A stretch of DNA of 64,000 nt from Lentisphaeria bacterium. GTDB taxonomy: Bacteria; Verrucomicrobiota; Lentisphaeria; Victivallales; Victivallaceae. This document shows, piece after piece, positions 44,677 to 54,567 of the stretch (position 1 is its first letter; each line of letters starts with the position of its first letter). Location: contig JAFTJQ010000004.1 of NCBI GenBank assembly GCA_017456285.1, forward strand, positions 62,001 through 126,000, read 5' to 3'. The notes beneath the pieces are model-generated. The model saw nothing but the letters and a program-made list of their open reading frames with translations, made no database searches and had not been told where the DNA came from. Position numbers and translations under genes: made by a program.

Positions 44677-46374
44677 ATGAAGAAACTTATTTTGCTCATT
44701 GTGCTTATCGGCACAATCGGGTTGGGAGATCTTTACGCCTCAAATGACAGGGTAATTGTAAGTACTACTCTCGATTTTCTGGATATTGCCATGCAATCAA
44801 AATGCCCGGAGGGTTATTTAACTCTCGAAGCATACGAGGCACTTATCAAACGCTTGGCAGATGCAGGAATTACCCGAATTAATCTGCGTACCAATGTCAT
44901 CGGTGTCGTATTCCACAACTCAAAATACACTATCAAATACGGCGAAAACGGTGCTTGGCACTACTATAATCAGGCATGGTCAAAACGTTTAATTGAGACC
45001 TTGAAACACTATGACCCATTGGCTGAAACAATCCGACTCGGACATAAATACGGCATGGAAGTTTGGTGCTGGGAAAATATCACTGATGAGGGCGGTTTAA
45101 GCAAATACGATCCTGCAACAGTGCCTGCAAATGCCCAAAAAGACAATAAACTTACAGGCGGCTACCCTTTGGTTGATCCTTTTTTCCGCACGCATCCAAG
45201 CTGCTGGGCGACAACTAAACCATTTGATTACGCCGAAGTTGCCTCAAAAAACTTTAAGGCACAGCAATATCCGATTGCAAAAATCGTTATTACTTCATAC
45301 CGTACTGACCGTCCGCCGATTAAATTCAAAAAATCAGACATCGACCTCTATTACAGTTACGACAACAAGTCTTACATGAAGTATGAAAAAGATTTTGAGT
45401 TTATTGCTGAAAGAATCAACGGCCATAATCAATTAACCCTTAAAGGTTTGTCGATTCATGCTCCGTATATCAAAATGGCGCCCAAAACTGTTTATGACTC
45501 AACTCGCCTCTACACTTTTGCGGTCAAAGGCCACTACGATAGCGGCAAAGCATACAACACCAAAGGCAAAGAAGTTCCGATTTACTGGGGGCATAATGAC
45601 CCAAGAGGCGTAAAATTACCTGCTAATTTCCAGTACAATACTTCTATTTTCTTCCACTCCATGCCGTCAATTGCGATTGACCACGGTCAGCGTCAAATCG
45701 GTTTTTATGTAGGCGAAGTAGTCGGAGAAAATCACCTCGTGGGCGTAGTTGAATTTTGTGACCCGGTGGCATTACAGCACAAACTCAATAAATTCAGTGA
45801 ACTTGCTGCCTACGACTTTGACGGATTCAGAATGTCTATGAATTGCCACAGCGATGCGGATAATCCCGACCGCTTCAGTTATCACCCTGCTCTGCGTGAG
45901 AGATTACTCAAAAAAACCGGTAAAGACATCTGGGCGGATGAACTCCCCTTGAAACGCATTGTCGAAGAACGTGCGGAGGGTTTCGTTGATTACATCAAAG
46001 GCTGCAAAAAATTAATCGGTGACCGTCCGCTCTATATCTACGGCTGGCGACCGGGAGATAAAGAATTTTTTATCAGCCACGGCAGAACCAATATGGGAAC
46101 ATTAAATTGGCCCTACAAACGTATGATTCAAGAAAATATCATTGACGGGATCTGCATGTACGAAGATTTCTCAAACTATTTCACCCCGGAGATTACAGGC
46201 GGCAAGGATCTTCACTTGTCCTTGTACCGTTGTTTGGAATCAGGCAGACGCTCCAAAGTTATGGAGCTTGACAAAGTTACTCAAAACAAAGCTCTTGACG
46301 AAGTTGAATACTACGGAACCATCGAATTGAGTCAACAAATTTGGCAGATGATTAAAAATTACACCGGGAAATAA
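44677..46374 (+). CDS. Secreted protein, putative TIM-barrel glycoside hydrolase
   Basis: 565 aa with signal MKKLILLIVLIGTIGLGDLYA. From residue 45 the pattern ALIKRLADAGITRINLRTNV and LGHKYGMEVWCWENITDEGG is typical of barrel hydrolases that track successive beta strands; later AAYDFDGFRMSMNCHSDADN, RPLYIYGWRPGD and DGICMYEDFSNYF give possible active-site Asp, His and Glu. A beta-rich insertion lies at about 190-300. No numbered family can be assigned with confidence. It takes the same place after the pseudopilin as the 1044-aa secreted protein of the first locus. Confidence 0.5.
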   Translation: MKKLILLIVLIGTIGLGDLYASNDRVIVSTTLDFLDIAMQSKCPEGYLTLEAYEALIKRLADAGITRINLRTNVIGVVFHNSKYTIKYGENGAWHYYNQAWSKRLIETLKHYDPLAETIRLGHKYGMEVWCWENITDEGGLSKYDPATVPANAQKDNKLTGGYPLVDPFFRTHPSCWATTKPFDYAEVASKNFKAQQYPIAKIVITSYRTDRPPIKFKKSDIDLYYSYDNKSYMKYEKDFEFIAERINGHNQLTLKGLSIHAPYIKMAPKTVYDSTRLYTFAVKGHYDSGKAYNTKGKEVPIYWGHNDPRGVKLPANFQYNTSIFFHSMPSIAIDHGQRQIGFYVGEVVGENHLVGVVEFCDPVALQHKLNKFSELAAYDFDGFRMSMNCHSDADNPDRFSYHPALRERLLKKTGKDIWADELPLKRIVEERAEGFVDYIKGCKKLIGDRPLYIYGWRPGDKEFFISHGRTNMGTLNWPYKRMIQENIIDGICMYEDFSNYFTPEITGGKDLHLSLYRCLESGRRSKVMELDKVTQNKALDEVEYYGTIELSQQIWQMIKNYTGK

Positions 46375-46377
46375 AAA

Positions 46378-47316
46378 ATGAATAAGTTGTATAAAATATT
46401 TTTTACTTTTACATTATCATTCTTTGTTTTCCAGTCAGGATTCGGAGAAAGTTTCTCCGATTTCCTGAACAACCCAAAGATTAAAGACTTTACCGGCTGT
46501 ATGGCATATTCAAAAATTGAAAAGCAGAAACGTCGTGATATTTATTTAATCAATTTCAGTCAATTATATGCAAACTACGGTGATAATGTCGATTTTACCT
46601 TACGGGAAAATGCAATTTTGCTCGACAAAGCCAATATGGAGTTAATGTACGGCAACTCATCAGTTCCGCCATGTCGCTACCCAAAGGGCAGTCGCCCGAT
46701 TTTGGAAGCCGTTGTCGAAAAATGCCGAGGCAAAAACGATCAGGAAACAGCACTCAATTTCATGCGTTTCTGCCGTGATTTGCATAAAAAACGCACTCCG
46801 AATCAGGAGTGTGTCTATGGCGGATTTGAGGAGGAAATGATTGACAGAGGCGAGATTCTTTGCGAAGAATTGGCTCGTTTAATTGTCGCATTGGGGGAAA
46901 TTGCCAATATCCCCGGACGCATCATTCTCCATACCGTCGGCGGACATTATACTGCTGAACTTTATATCGACGGAGCATGGGCTTACTTAGACCCGAGGAT
47001 GGGAATTTATTTCTTGAAAAAGGACGGCAAAATCGCCTCTGTCAAAGATTTGCTGGCTGATCCCGAACTCGTTTACCAACAGAGTGAAGCGGTAAAAAAT
47101 GAGGTGGTTGCCTATACAACTTGGGATGTCAGAGCAAAAAAATGTCATGACATATACTTTCAGGATGTGGAACTTAATTGCATGAGTTACTATTCACTTG
47201 CTGATCAAGAAAAATATAATTTCAATAAATTATCACTTCAGGAAGCAACCGACCGAGGGTTATTTTACTACAATAAATTCTATGGACAATTAATAAAAGA
47301 ATTAACTCAAAAATAG
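46378..47316 (+). CDS. Secreted transglutaminase-like (Cys-His-Asp) protein
   Basis: 312 aa with an N-terminal signal (LYKIFFTFTLSFFVFQSG). The transglutaminase-like core is recognisable: GEILCEELARLIVALGEIAN with the Cys, GRIILHTVGGHYTAELYIDG with the His, and WAYLDPRMGIYF with the Asp. The fold serves as protease, peptide N-glycanase or cross-linking enzyme. Its place three bases after the putative hydrolase suggests release of glycans from protein or peptide, or modification of a surface protein; this is inference. Followed by the symporter gene after 23 bases. Confidence 0.7.
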   Translation: MNKLYKIFFTFTLSFFVFQSGFGESFSDFLNNPKIKDFTGCMAYSKIEKQKRRDIYLINFSQLYANYGDNVDFTLRENAILLDKANMELMYGNSSVPPCRYPKGSRPILEAVVEKCRGKNDQETALNFMRFCRDLHKKRTPNQECVYGGFEEEMIDRGEILCEELARLIVALGEIANIPGRIILHTVGGHYTAELYIDGAWAYLDPRMGIYFLKKDGKIASVKDLLADPELVYQQSEAVKNEVVAYTTWDVRAKKCHDIYFQDVELNCMSYYSLADQEKYNFNKLSLQEATDRGLFYYNKFYGQLIKELTQK

Positions 47317-47339
47317 TTAAGAAAGGTCTTATAAATTCT

Positions 47340-49115
47340 ATGTTGCATTTATCTGAAAACTATATTGACTACTCAATTGTGGCATTGTATATGCTCGCAG
47401 TTGTAGGCATAGGAGTTTATTTCTCACGGGATAAAAAAAATGCGGAAACGTATTTGCTGGGGGGCCGTGCACTGCCTGCCTGGGTGATCGGTATTGCCTG
47501 TATGATGTCTATGTTAAGTTCAATTTCCATGGTCAGCGGACCGGGTGAAATTTTTAATTACGGGTGGACTCTCGGTTTTCTGGGATCAATTTTCTATCCC
47601 TTGCTTTCAATTCCCGCCTATTTTCTTTTTGCTAAATTCTATTTTAAGTTAGGAAGTTTCACCCCCTACGAATATCTAGAATACCGCTATGATAAAGGGA
47701 TTCGCGGAGTTGTAGCATTTTCTTCATTTTATCTGCGGGTCATCTATATCGGCATGGTTCTCTATACCTCGGCAAAAATTTTTGAGGGTGCATTTAATTG
47801 GCCTGCATGGTTTTCAATTATTCTGACTGCACTTATCGGGATTGCCAGTTGCTTTATGGGCGGAAGCAAAGCAGTTGTCTGGACAGATGTTTTTCAGGCA
47901 TTTTTGACCTTCGGAGGGCTTTTAACCGTAATAATTATTGCCTGCTGGAAAATTGACGGCGGACTTTTTACCGCGGTTGATACAGCTTTGGCGGACGGAC
48001 ATGGGATACCGCATTTCAGTCAGGCGGATTTTTATAAATTTCACCCGTACGAGCGATTGCTTTTCTGGATGCTGCTTTGGAATGTAGTCAATAATGTTCT
48101 GGTCGATGCTTGCAGCAATCAAGTAACAATTCAGCGAATTTTGAGTTGCAAAAACTTTTGGGAAGGCTTAAAAAGTCAACTTTACTCTAATGGGTTGGCC
48201 ATGTGCAGTTCATTATTGCTTCTGCTTATCGGCTGGTCGCTTTACAGTTTCTATAAATTCAATCCGACCCCGGAAATTGTGCAGGGCAAAGGTGATTTGG
48301 CTTTGTTTTACTTTATAAAGCACTATGTTCCTCAACCATTTTCCGGACTCTTCATGGCGGCAATGTTTGCAGCAATTATGAGTACAATCAGCGGAGTAGT
48401 CAATTCCATGGCAGGGGTCTGGGTCAAAGAGTTTCATATCCGATTTATCAATAAAAATGTTACTCCGGAGAAAGAGTATCAGCTTCTTCGCACTTCAACT
48501 TTGGTAATCGGGGCTATCGGTATTACTCTGGCATTGGCAATTGACTTTGCAGGGAAATGGTTATCACAAACCGTTTCGGAAGTCGGAACAATTTTCTATC
48601 TGCTCGGCTCGGCGATTTTACCTGCTTATCTTTTTGCGGTGCTTTCCAGAAGGGCAAATTCCAAACTCATCTGGGCGACCACTCTTTTTGCATTCGGCGA
48701 GGGAATCAGCAGCAATGTCTGGTACACGCTATCCCGTCATTCACGGCAAGTATGGGAAGCCGACCATTCAGCAGGATTCGGCTGGGCGGGGGCATTGGAA
48801 TTCAAATATATTATTCCCTATATCGCAATTACGGTTATTTTTTCCTTGCCTTACATCATCAAAACTACTCGCAAGTATCTGATTTCCAAAATCATGGTAT
48901 TAATCGGTTTAATGGCGGCAGGAGCAACGGCAGGAATGTTAGTGTGGTATATTTTCAGCAATGCGATGATTACCGATGAACCGCTGGCAAGAAGTTTTGC
49001 CTTTACTTTCCCGGTGCCGTTTATATTGAGTTGTATTATTTTGCGGTTCTGCCCGATTCAACCTGAAGCAAAATGGCGAGGCTTATGTTTATCGGACTTG
49101 AAAAATTCAAAGTAA
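47340..49115 (+). CDS. Sodium:solute symporter (SSS family)
   Basis: 591 aa, 13-14 membrane segments. DYSIVALYMLAVVGIGVYFS and AETYLLGGRALPAWVIGIACM match the SSS opening; GVVAFSSFYLRVIYIG, LFMAAMFAAIMSTISGVVNS and the late GTIFYLLGSAILPAY are core helices, with the SxxS-type sodium site near MSTIS. It probably imports the sugar or oligosaccharide that the following GH94-like phosphorylase splits. Inner membrane. Confidence 0.88.
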   Translation: MLHLSENYIDYSIVALYMLAVVGIGVYFSRDKKNAETYLLGGRALPAWVIGIACMMSMLSSISMVSGPGEIFNYGWTLGFLGSIFYPLLSIPAYFLFAKFYFKLGSFTPYEYLEYRYDKGIRGVVAFSSFYLRVIYIGMVLYTSAKIFEGAFNWPAWFSIILTALIGIASCFMGGSKAVVWTDVFQAFLTFGGLLTVIIIACWKIDGGLFTAVDTALADGHGIPHFSQADFYKFHPYERLLFWMLLWNVVNNVLVDACSNQVTIQRILSCKNFWEGLKSQLYSNGLAMCSSLLLLLIGWSLYSFYKFNPTPEIVQGKGDLALFYFIKHYVPQPFSGLFMAAMFAAIMSTISGVVNSMAGVWVKEFHIRFINKNVTPEKEYQLLRTSTLVIGAIGITLALAIDFAGKWLSQTVSEVGTIFYLLGSAILPAYLFAVLSRRANSKLIWATTLFAFGEGISSNVWYTLSRHSRQVWEADHSAGFGWAGALEFKYIIPYIAITVIFSLPYIIKTTRKYLISKIMVLIGLMAAGATAGMLVWYIFSNAMITDEPLARSFAFTFPVPFILSCIILRFCPIQPEAKWRGLCLSDLKNSK

Positions 49116-49141
49116 AATTTTAATAATTTAAGGTATATTTT

Positions 49142-51433
49142 ATGAAACAAAAAATAGATGAGACTCAATGGAGTTATTTTTCAAGTGATTATTCAACACT
49201 GAATATCACTAACCAAAATACTCCGCATGTCTGGAACAACTATATTTACGATAAAACAGGGCGTTTTTATGCTCTGGTAAGTCAAAAAGGGCATGGCAAA
49301 GTTTCCTATAATTACGAACAGAATTTAGTATCAGAGGGGCGTGACTATTTCTTGCGTTCAGGTGATCAAATTTGGTCGCTTAATGGGGCTGCAGCTCCCT
49401 GCAAAGCGGAAAAATCTCTCTGCAAAATGATTCCGGGAAAATCTGTTTTCGAAGTTGAAAATTGCAAAATTTCAACCAAATTAAGCGTCACTATCGACCC
49501 AAATAGTTTTACTGAAGTGAACATGCTTGAAATCAAAAACAACAGCAAAAACACTTGCGAACTTGATTTGACGGCAGTCATGCACACCTTGCTTTTAGGT
49601 GAAGACAATACCCAGCAGCTTGACAGCAACTATTTTTCAGTTGAATCTAATGCAGTTATCATGCGTAGATACCATAGCGAATCAGCCCCAAATAAATACG
49701 CCTCATTTTTCTGTGCCGATTATCAGGCATCTTCATGGTGCGGTTCTCGCTTGGACTTTATCGGTGCTGACAAATTATTTTGCGAAGCAGATTCGCTATT
49801 CAGTGATGAATTAAATAATGGTGCCGCCTGTGCTTTGGCTGACCCCTTGTCGGCATTAAGATTTCATCTGTCGCTTAAAAGCGGCGAATCGGTAATGCTC
49901 CATTTGGCAATGGGGATTTGCGATACAGAAAAAGAAGCACTTGAACAAGCCGAAATTTGGAAAAATCCGCTTCAAGTGCAAAAAGCTTTTGCAAATAATT
50001 CCCGTTTCTACAAAAAACTCCTGAAAGGAAATTTAATTCAAACCCCTGATCAGAGGATTAATGCCGCTTTGAATATCTGGACTAAACTTCAATTAACCCA
50101 CCAGAATTTAAGCGGAAGAGACGGCAAAAGTTATAATTGGCGAAATAATTTGCAGGACTCAATGGGATTTCTCCATATTAATACAGAATATTTGCGTTCC
50201 CGCTTAATCGGCATGGCTCCGCATACATTCAAAGACGGATTCGTCCCCAGAGTTACTCTGAAAATTGACGGCAACAAAAAATCCACTGCACACAAACTCC
50301 GACACAATGATATTGGCTGTTGGTATGCGATTGCGGCAAGTTATTACATCAGAGAAACCGGTGATTTGTCGGTGCTTAATGAGGAAATTTATAATAACGA
50401 CCGGGAAAAAATCATCACTGTCGGACAAGCAATTTTCGATGGGTTAATGTGGACTTTGAGCAACCGCGGAATCAATGGCTTAATCCGTTTCGTGGACGGC
50501 GACTGGAGTGACCCTTTAGAGAAAGCAGGCCGCCGTGGTATCGGAGAATCAGTCTGGACGGCAATGGCAGTTGTGCTTGCCTGCAAATCATACGCTCCGC
50601 TTTTGCGTGAAATCGGGCAAACTCAAAAAGCAGAAAGGCTTCTCTATGGAGCGAAAGATGTTGAAACATGTATTGTCAAAAATGCCTGGGACGGCAAATA
50701 TTTTGTGCGTGGTATAACTGATGACGGAGTTAAATTCTGCAAATCTGATGATGTCGATGCTCAAATCAGTATGCTGGTTCAAGCATGGGCAGTTTTGGCG
50801 GAAGTTGGTTCAGTTGAGCAACGCTCCTCCGCAATGGATGAAGTCAAAAATCGCTGTCTTACTGAATTTGGACCGATGCTTTACGGTCCGCCATTCCTTA
50901 CTGAACGCGAAGGAATCGGCAGAGAATCAGCTAAACGGCCGGGCTGCGGAGAAAATGGCTCATGCTACACTCATGGTGCAATGATGTACGCCTCGGCTTT
51001 GATTAAACACGGTAAAATCGATGACGCTTTGGAAATTATGCAAAAAGTCATGTTTCCGATGATGCCTGAAATTTATCAAATTCGTTGCGGCAGTCCCTTA
51101 TGGTGGGCAAATTATCTGCAAGCACCCTATGCTGCTCATCCGGGGCGAAGCAGTAACATTATCTCCAGCGGCGCACCTGCTTGGTTTTACCTGAATATCC
51201 TTGAGGGATTCTGTGGAATTAAGCCGACTTTGCAGGGGTTATTAATTTCTCCTGCCCTGCCAAGTTGCTGGAACGAAGTTTTTGTCGAAAGGTCTTGGCG
51301 TGGAGCAACTTACAAAATTTCCATCAAAAGAACGGGTAAATATTTATTAAAACTTGATAATCAAGAACTTAAAACCAATATCATACCAATTCCAACTGAA
51401 AAGAGAGTTTATGATGTGCAAGTTGAATTTTAA
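49142..51433 (+). CDS. GH94-like glycoside phosphorylase
   Basis: 763 aa, cytoplasmic. GH94 features in order: an N-terminal beta-sandwich with YIYDKTGRFYALVSQKGHG and RSGDQIWSLNGAAAPC, then an alpha barrel with RFVDGDWSDPLEKAGRRGIG and ESVWTAMAVVLA. The DWSD Asp corresponds to the GH94 acid in DWND. Near the end, GSPLWWANYLQAPYAAHPGR fits the phosphate and sugar site. Splits a disaccharide with phosphate to a sugar 1-phosphate. Exact substrate (cellobiose-like or other) unknown. It is followed by a terminator. Confidence 0.78.
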   Translation: MKQKIDETQWSYFSSDYSTLNITNQNTPHVWNNYIYDKTGRFYALVSQKGHGKVSYNYEQNLVSEGRDYFLRSGDQIWSLNGAAAPCKAEKSLCKMIPGKSVFEVENCKISTKLSVTIDPNSFTEVNMLEIKNNSKNTCELDLTAVMHTLLLGEDNTQQLDSNYFSVESNAVIMRRYHSESAPNKYASFFCADYQASSWCGSRLDFIGADKLFCEADSLFSDELNNGAACALADPLSALRFHLSLKSGESVMLHLAMGICDTEKEALEQAEIWKNPLQVQKAFANNSRFYKKLLKGNLIQTPDQRINAALNIWTKLQLTHQNLSGRDGKSYNWRNNLQDSMGFLHINTEYLRSRLIGMAPHTFKDGFVPRVTLKIDGNKKSTAHKLRHNDIGCWYAIAASYYIRETGDLSVLNEEIYNNDREKIITVGQAIFDGLMWTLSNRGINGLIRFVDGDWSDPLEKAGRRGIGESVWTAMAVVLACKSYAPLLREIGQTQKAERLLYGAKDVETCIVKNAWDGKYFVRGITDDGVKFCKSDDVDAQISMLVQAWAVLAEVGSVEQRSSAMDEVKNRCLTEFGPMLYGPPFLTEREGIGRESAKRPGCGENGSCYTHGAMMYASALIKHGKIDDALEIMQKVMFPMMPEIYQIRCGSPLWWANYLQAPYAAHPGRSSNIISSGAPAWFYLNILEGFCGIKPTLQGLLISPALPSCWNEVFVERSWRGATYKISIKRTGKYLLKLDNQELKTNIIPIPTEKRVYDVQVEF

Positions 51434-51456
51434 TTGATTAAAGTTCGCAGTTTTTT

Positions 51457-51494
51457 AGAGAAAGAGAATTAAAATATTTTCTTTCTCTTTTTTT
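51457..51494 (+). terminator. Intrinsic terminator after the GH94-like gene
   Basis: AGAGAAAGA (51457-51465) pairs with TCTTTCTCT (51480-51488), then a T-run to 51494. It divides the second glycan locus into two transcription units. Confidence 0.85.
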
Positions 51495-51505
51495 ATCTCA
51501 AAAAC

Positions 51506-51534
51506 TTGCTTTTTAGGCAATTTTGAGGTATATT
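51506..51534 (+). promoter_or_regulatory. Promoter of the dehydrogenase-GH36 unit
   Basis: TTGCTT (51506-51511), 17 bases, TATATT (51529-51534), directly after the terminator. Confidence 0.6.
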
Positions 51535-51584
51535 ATTAATAGAATTTCTATATGCTCAAAAAATTAAAACTATGAGGCAAAAAT

Positions 51585-52628
51585 ATGGCAAGTGTGAAAA
51601 CTCTCGCAACCGTAATTGAACGCCCTTATGAGGCGAATTTCCGTGAAGTAACTTTAACTCCTAAACGTGATGATACTGTCGTTTGTCAAACTATTTTCAG
51701 TTCAATTTCAACCGGAACTGATATGAAAACTTACAAGGGACTCCAACATGCAACTTCCTGCTACTATCCATTAGTCCCGGGTTACGAAAATATGGGCGTA
51801 ATCCTCGAAGAGGGTGAATACGCTCAAGGTCTCAAAAAAGGCGACCGTGTGATGATTAATGAGTGCCGCAAATACCTCGACGCCTGCTCCGCTTGGGGCG
51901 GTGGTACTCACATTGTCCACAAGGACTTGGGCAATGCCAGTGCCGGACTTGACCGTTTAGTGAAAATTCCTGATAATGTGACTGATGAACAGGCGGTTTT
52001 GGCTTACTTGGCAAATGTCTCACTCAAGGGTGCTGAACGCTTTAACTTCCGTGAAAATGAGTTTATTTTGGTTTTCGGTTCAGGCATGATCGGGGTCGGA
52101 GCGATGCAGGTACTTAAAATTTTGAATCCCTCTGCCACAATCATTTGCGCCGAAGTACACCCGTATCGTCAGGAGATTGCTAAATTATTTGCCGATCATG
52201 TCATCACCCCCGATGAAGCAGGATTGAAAAAACTTGCCGACATCACTAATGGCAGACGTGCTGACAAAATTATGGAGTGTTCAGGAAATCCCGCCGTGCC
52301 GGGAACTCTTTATAAATATTTAAAAGACGGCGGCTGGGGCGACCTCGATGAACCCGGACACATTCACTTGCAGGGAGATTATCCGTCAAATTTAATTTTT
52401 GATGCCTACAATTTGTGGTTCAACCGCAATGCGACTATTACCATGAGTTGTGCAGGTAAACGCCGCTGCAAGGAGCAGATTCTCCAATGGATCAGCGAGG
52501 GTAAATTCAAAACCGACGGTCTCCCCTACGAAGTTTGGGAAGCAGGCAAAGCCAAAGAAGCCTTTGAATACCAGCACAAAAAAGGCATGGAATGCTTCAA
52601 AATTCTTTTTGACTGGAGAAATGTCTGA
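51585..52628 (+). CDS. Medium-chain (zinc-type) dehydrogenase family protein
   Basis: 347 aa. GroES-like N-domain (SSISTGTDMKTYKGLQ, PLVPGYENMGVILEEG, LKKGDRVMI) and Rossmann domain with the NAD loop VFGSGMIGVGAMQVLK; ECSGNPAVPGTLYKYLKDGG is typical of the family. The catalytic zinc Cys/His of ordinary alcohol dehydrogenases is not obvious: the second Gly-His-Glu motif reads GYENMG. Probably oxidises or reduces a sugar or polyol. Paired with a GH36 enzyme 26 bases downstream under a separate promoter. Confidence 0.72.
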   Translation: MASVKTLATVIERPYEANFREVTLTPKRDDTVVCQTIFSSISTGTDMKTYKGLQHATSCYYPLVPGYENMGVILEEGEYAQGLKKGDRVMINECRKYLDACSAWGGGTHIVHKDLGNASAGLDRLVKIPDNVTDEQAVLAYLANVSLKGAERFNFRENEFILVFGSGMIGVGAMQVLKILNPSATIICAEVHPYRQEIAKLFADHVITPDEAGLKKLADITNGRRADKIMECSGNPAVPGTLYKYLKDGGWGDLDEPGHIHLQGDYPSNLIFDAYNLWFNRNATITMSCAGKRRCKEQILQWISEGKFKTDGLPYEVWEAGKAKEAFEYQHKKGMECFKILFDWRNV

Positions 52629-52653
52629 TTTTTAGAACTTAAGGAGCAAAAAA

Positions 52654-54402
52654 ATGTTAGTTAAATTGCATGATAATACAAATTTGGAAATTAAAGCAGA
52701 TTTAGGGAATTGGCAACTTTCAACTTCCGATAATTTTGACAATGGAGTTGAAACTCTTAAAATTACTTTGCAAAATAGCGAGAATGCCCCCTACCCTCAA
52801 ATCCGACTCAAGTGGAAAAGTCCGAAAATCGATATGCAATATTTTTGGCATGAGAGCAAAATTTTTGACAGCCATATTCCGCCGAATTGGTGGGGATTTT
52901 GCGAGTCAAATATCGCAAATTCGATTCCGATCATGCAATTAAGCAACCAGCAATGCCAAAATCGCTATCTGGTTGCTGTCGGCGAACCCTTGAGAAGCGT
53001 TAAAATGAAAGCAGGTGTTTACGAGGAGGACAATAACATCGAATTTGACATCATGCTTTTCTGCGACCCTGAAGCCCCTGCAAACTTCTATGAACTGGAA
53101 ATTCGAATCGATAAACGCAACATTTTCTATGCCGATGCCATCAATGATGCAATGGAGTTTCTCAAAAAAAATAACCCTGCAAAAAAAGTTCCCGAAAGTG
53201 CTTTTTTGCCGATTTACTCAACTTGGTACAACTTCCACCAAAACCTTTTCGCCCACGAACTCGAAGCAGAATGTGAGGCGGCAATCAACTACGGAATTAA
53301 AGGAATCATCGTCGATGACGGCTGGCAAACTGATGACAATAATCGGGGGTATGCTTTCTGCGGTGACTGGCAGCTTGCAAAACGCCGATTCCCTGACATG
53401 AAAGCACATGTCAAAAAAATCCATGATCTCGGAATGAAGTATTTAATGTGGCTTTCTGTACCGTTTATGGGCGAAAAAAGCAGTAACTTTGATAAGTTCA
53501 AAAATATGCTTCTTCATACCGGAGCAACTAAAAATACCGGTGTGCTTGACCCCCGATTCGCGGAAGTCAGAGAGTTTCTGATTTCAACTTATATCCGAAT
53601 GGTGAAAGATTTTGACTTGGACGGACTGAAACTTGACTTTATCGACTGGTTCACCTTTAAGGGCGAAGATCCTGCCGTCAAAGATAATTATGCGGGGCGA
53701 GATATAAAAAGTTTGCCGTCAGCAGTCGACCTTTTGATGACTACAATCACCAATGAACTCACAAAAATCAAGCCCGATATTTTAATTGAATTCCGCCAAA
53801 CCTATATCGGTTCGGCAATCCAAAAATACGGTAACATGCTTCGAGCAGCAGACTGCCCGAATGACAGTTTAAGTAATCGTGTCCGCACTCTGCGGCTTCG
53901 CTTGTGCTGCGGAGAAAATGCCGTCCATTCCGATATGATTGAGTGGCATAATAACGAAAGTGTCGAATTTGCGGCATTGCAATTTATTAATATCATCTTC
54001 TCGGTACCGCAAATTTCAGTTAAACTATCAGAACTGAATGAAGCTCACAAAAAGATGCTCAAATTCTACCTCGGTTTCTGGAATGAACATCGTGCAACAC
54101 TGATGTTCGGGAAATTGCGTCCCTACCAAATGGCAGATAACTTTCCATTGGTTACCGCCGAGAATGAAAATGAGAAAATCATTGCCGTTTACGGTGCAAA
54201 TCAAGTAATTAATTGCGATTTTTCAGGGAAAGTCTATGTCGTTAATGGTTCAGGCGATACGGCATTAGTCTTTGACAATCTAAAAATCGGACGCAAAGCA
54301 ACAATTTTCAACGCCATGGGCGAAAAAGTTGCAGAAGTTACAAGTTCTGCCACCTTGCAAAAAATCGCTATTCCCCTCTCCGGAATGATTGTAATTGAGT
54401 AA
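52654..54402 (+). CDS. GH36-family alpha-galactosidase-like hydrolase
   Basis: 582 aa, cytoplasmic. After a beta domain, the barrel shows INYGIKGIIVDDGWQTDDNN, FPDMKAHVKKIHDLGMKYL, and FDLDGLKLDFIDWF where the Asp of KLDF is the expected nucleophile; RAADCPNDSLSNRVR supplies the likely acid/base Asp. The C-terminal beta domain ends at 54402. Shorter than typical GH36 (about 720 aa). Releases terminal alpha-galactose or a related sugar. Terminal gene of the second glycan locus. Confidence 0.78.
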   Translation: MLVKLHDNTNLEIKADLGNWQLSTSDNFDNGVETLKITLQNSENAPYPQIRLKWKSPKIDMQYFWHESKIFDSHIPPNWWGFCESNIANSIPIMQLSNQQCQNRYLVAVGEPLRSVKMKAGVYEEDNNIEFDIMLFCDPEAPANFYELEIRIDKRNIFYADAINDAMEFLKKNNPAKKVPESAFLPIYSTWYNFHQNLFAHELEAECEAAINYGIKGIIVDDGWQTDDNNRGYAFCGDWQLAKRRFPDMKAHVKKIHDLGMKYLMWLSVPFMGEKSSNFDKFKNMLLHTGATKNTGVLDPRFAEVREFLISTYIRMVKDFDLDGLKLDFIDWFTFKGEDPAVKDNYAGRDIKSLPSAVDLLMTTITNELTKIKPDILIEFRQTYIGSAIQKYGNMLRAADCPNDSLSNRVRTLRLRLCCGENAVHSDMIEWHNNESVEFAALQFINIIFSVPQISVKLSELNEAHKKMLKFYLGFWNEHRATLMFGKLRPYQMADNFPLVTAENENEKIIAVYGANQVINCDFSGKVYVVNGSGDTALVFDNLKIGRKATIFNAMGEKVAEVTSSATLQKIAIPLSGMIVIE

Positions 54403-54567
54403 TTTTTTTATGGAGCGCTGAATTTGGAATGCGAGAAGCATGGAGTACCCGACAAATCTGACAAGTGCGTAAGCGTGATAAGATGCGAAAAATCCGGCAT
54501 ATTTTTTGTCGCACTTCATCGTGCGACACCTTATGCTTCACCAAAAAAATCGGAAGTAAGTTGAGTA
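54403..54567. repeat. Intergenic segment with perfect hairpin, possible interspersed repeat
   Basis: Between converging GH36 and Sir2 genes. TGTCGCAC (54507-54514), loop TTCATC, GTGCGACA (54521-54528) is a perfect 8-bp stem without a T-run. Its base composition is less AT-rich than other gaps. It may be a copy of a dispersed element, but there is no second copy in this window. Confidence 0.35.

Noticed and set aside
54507-54528. Perfect hairpin read as a terminator
   Set aside because: No T-run follows the stem on either strand at the right distance, so it is listed only as part of a possible repeat.
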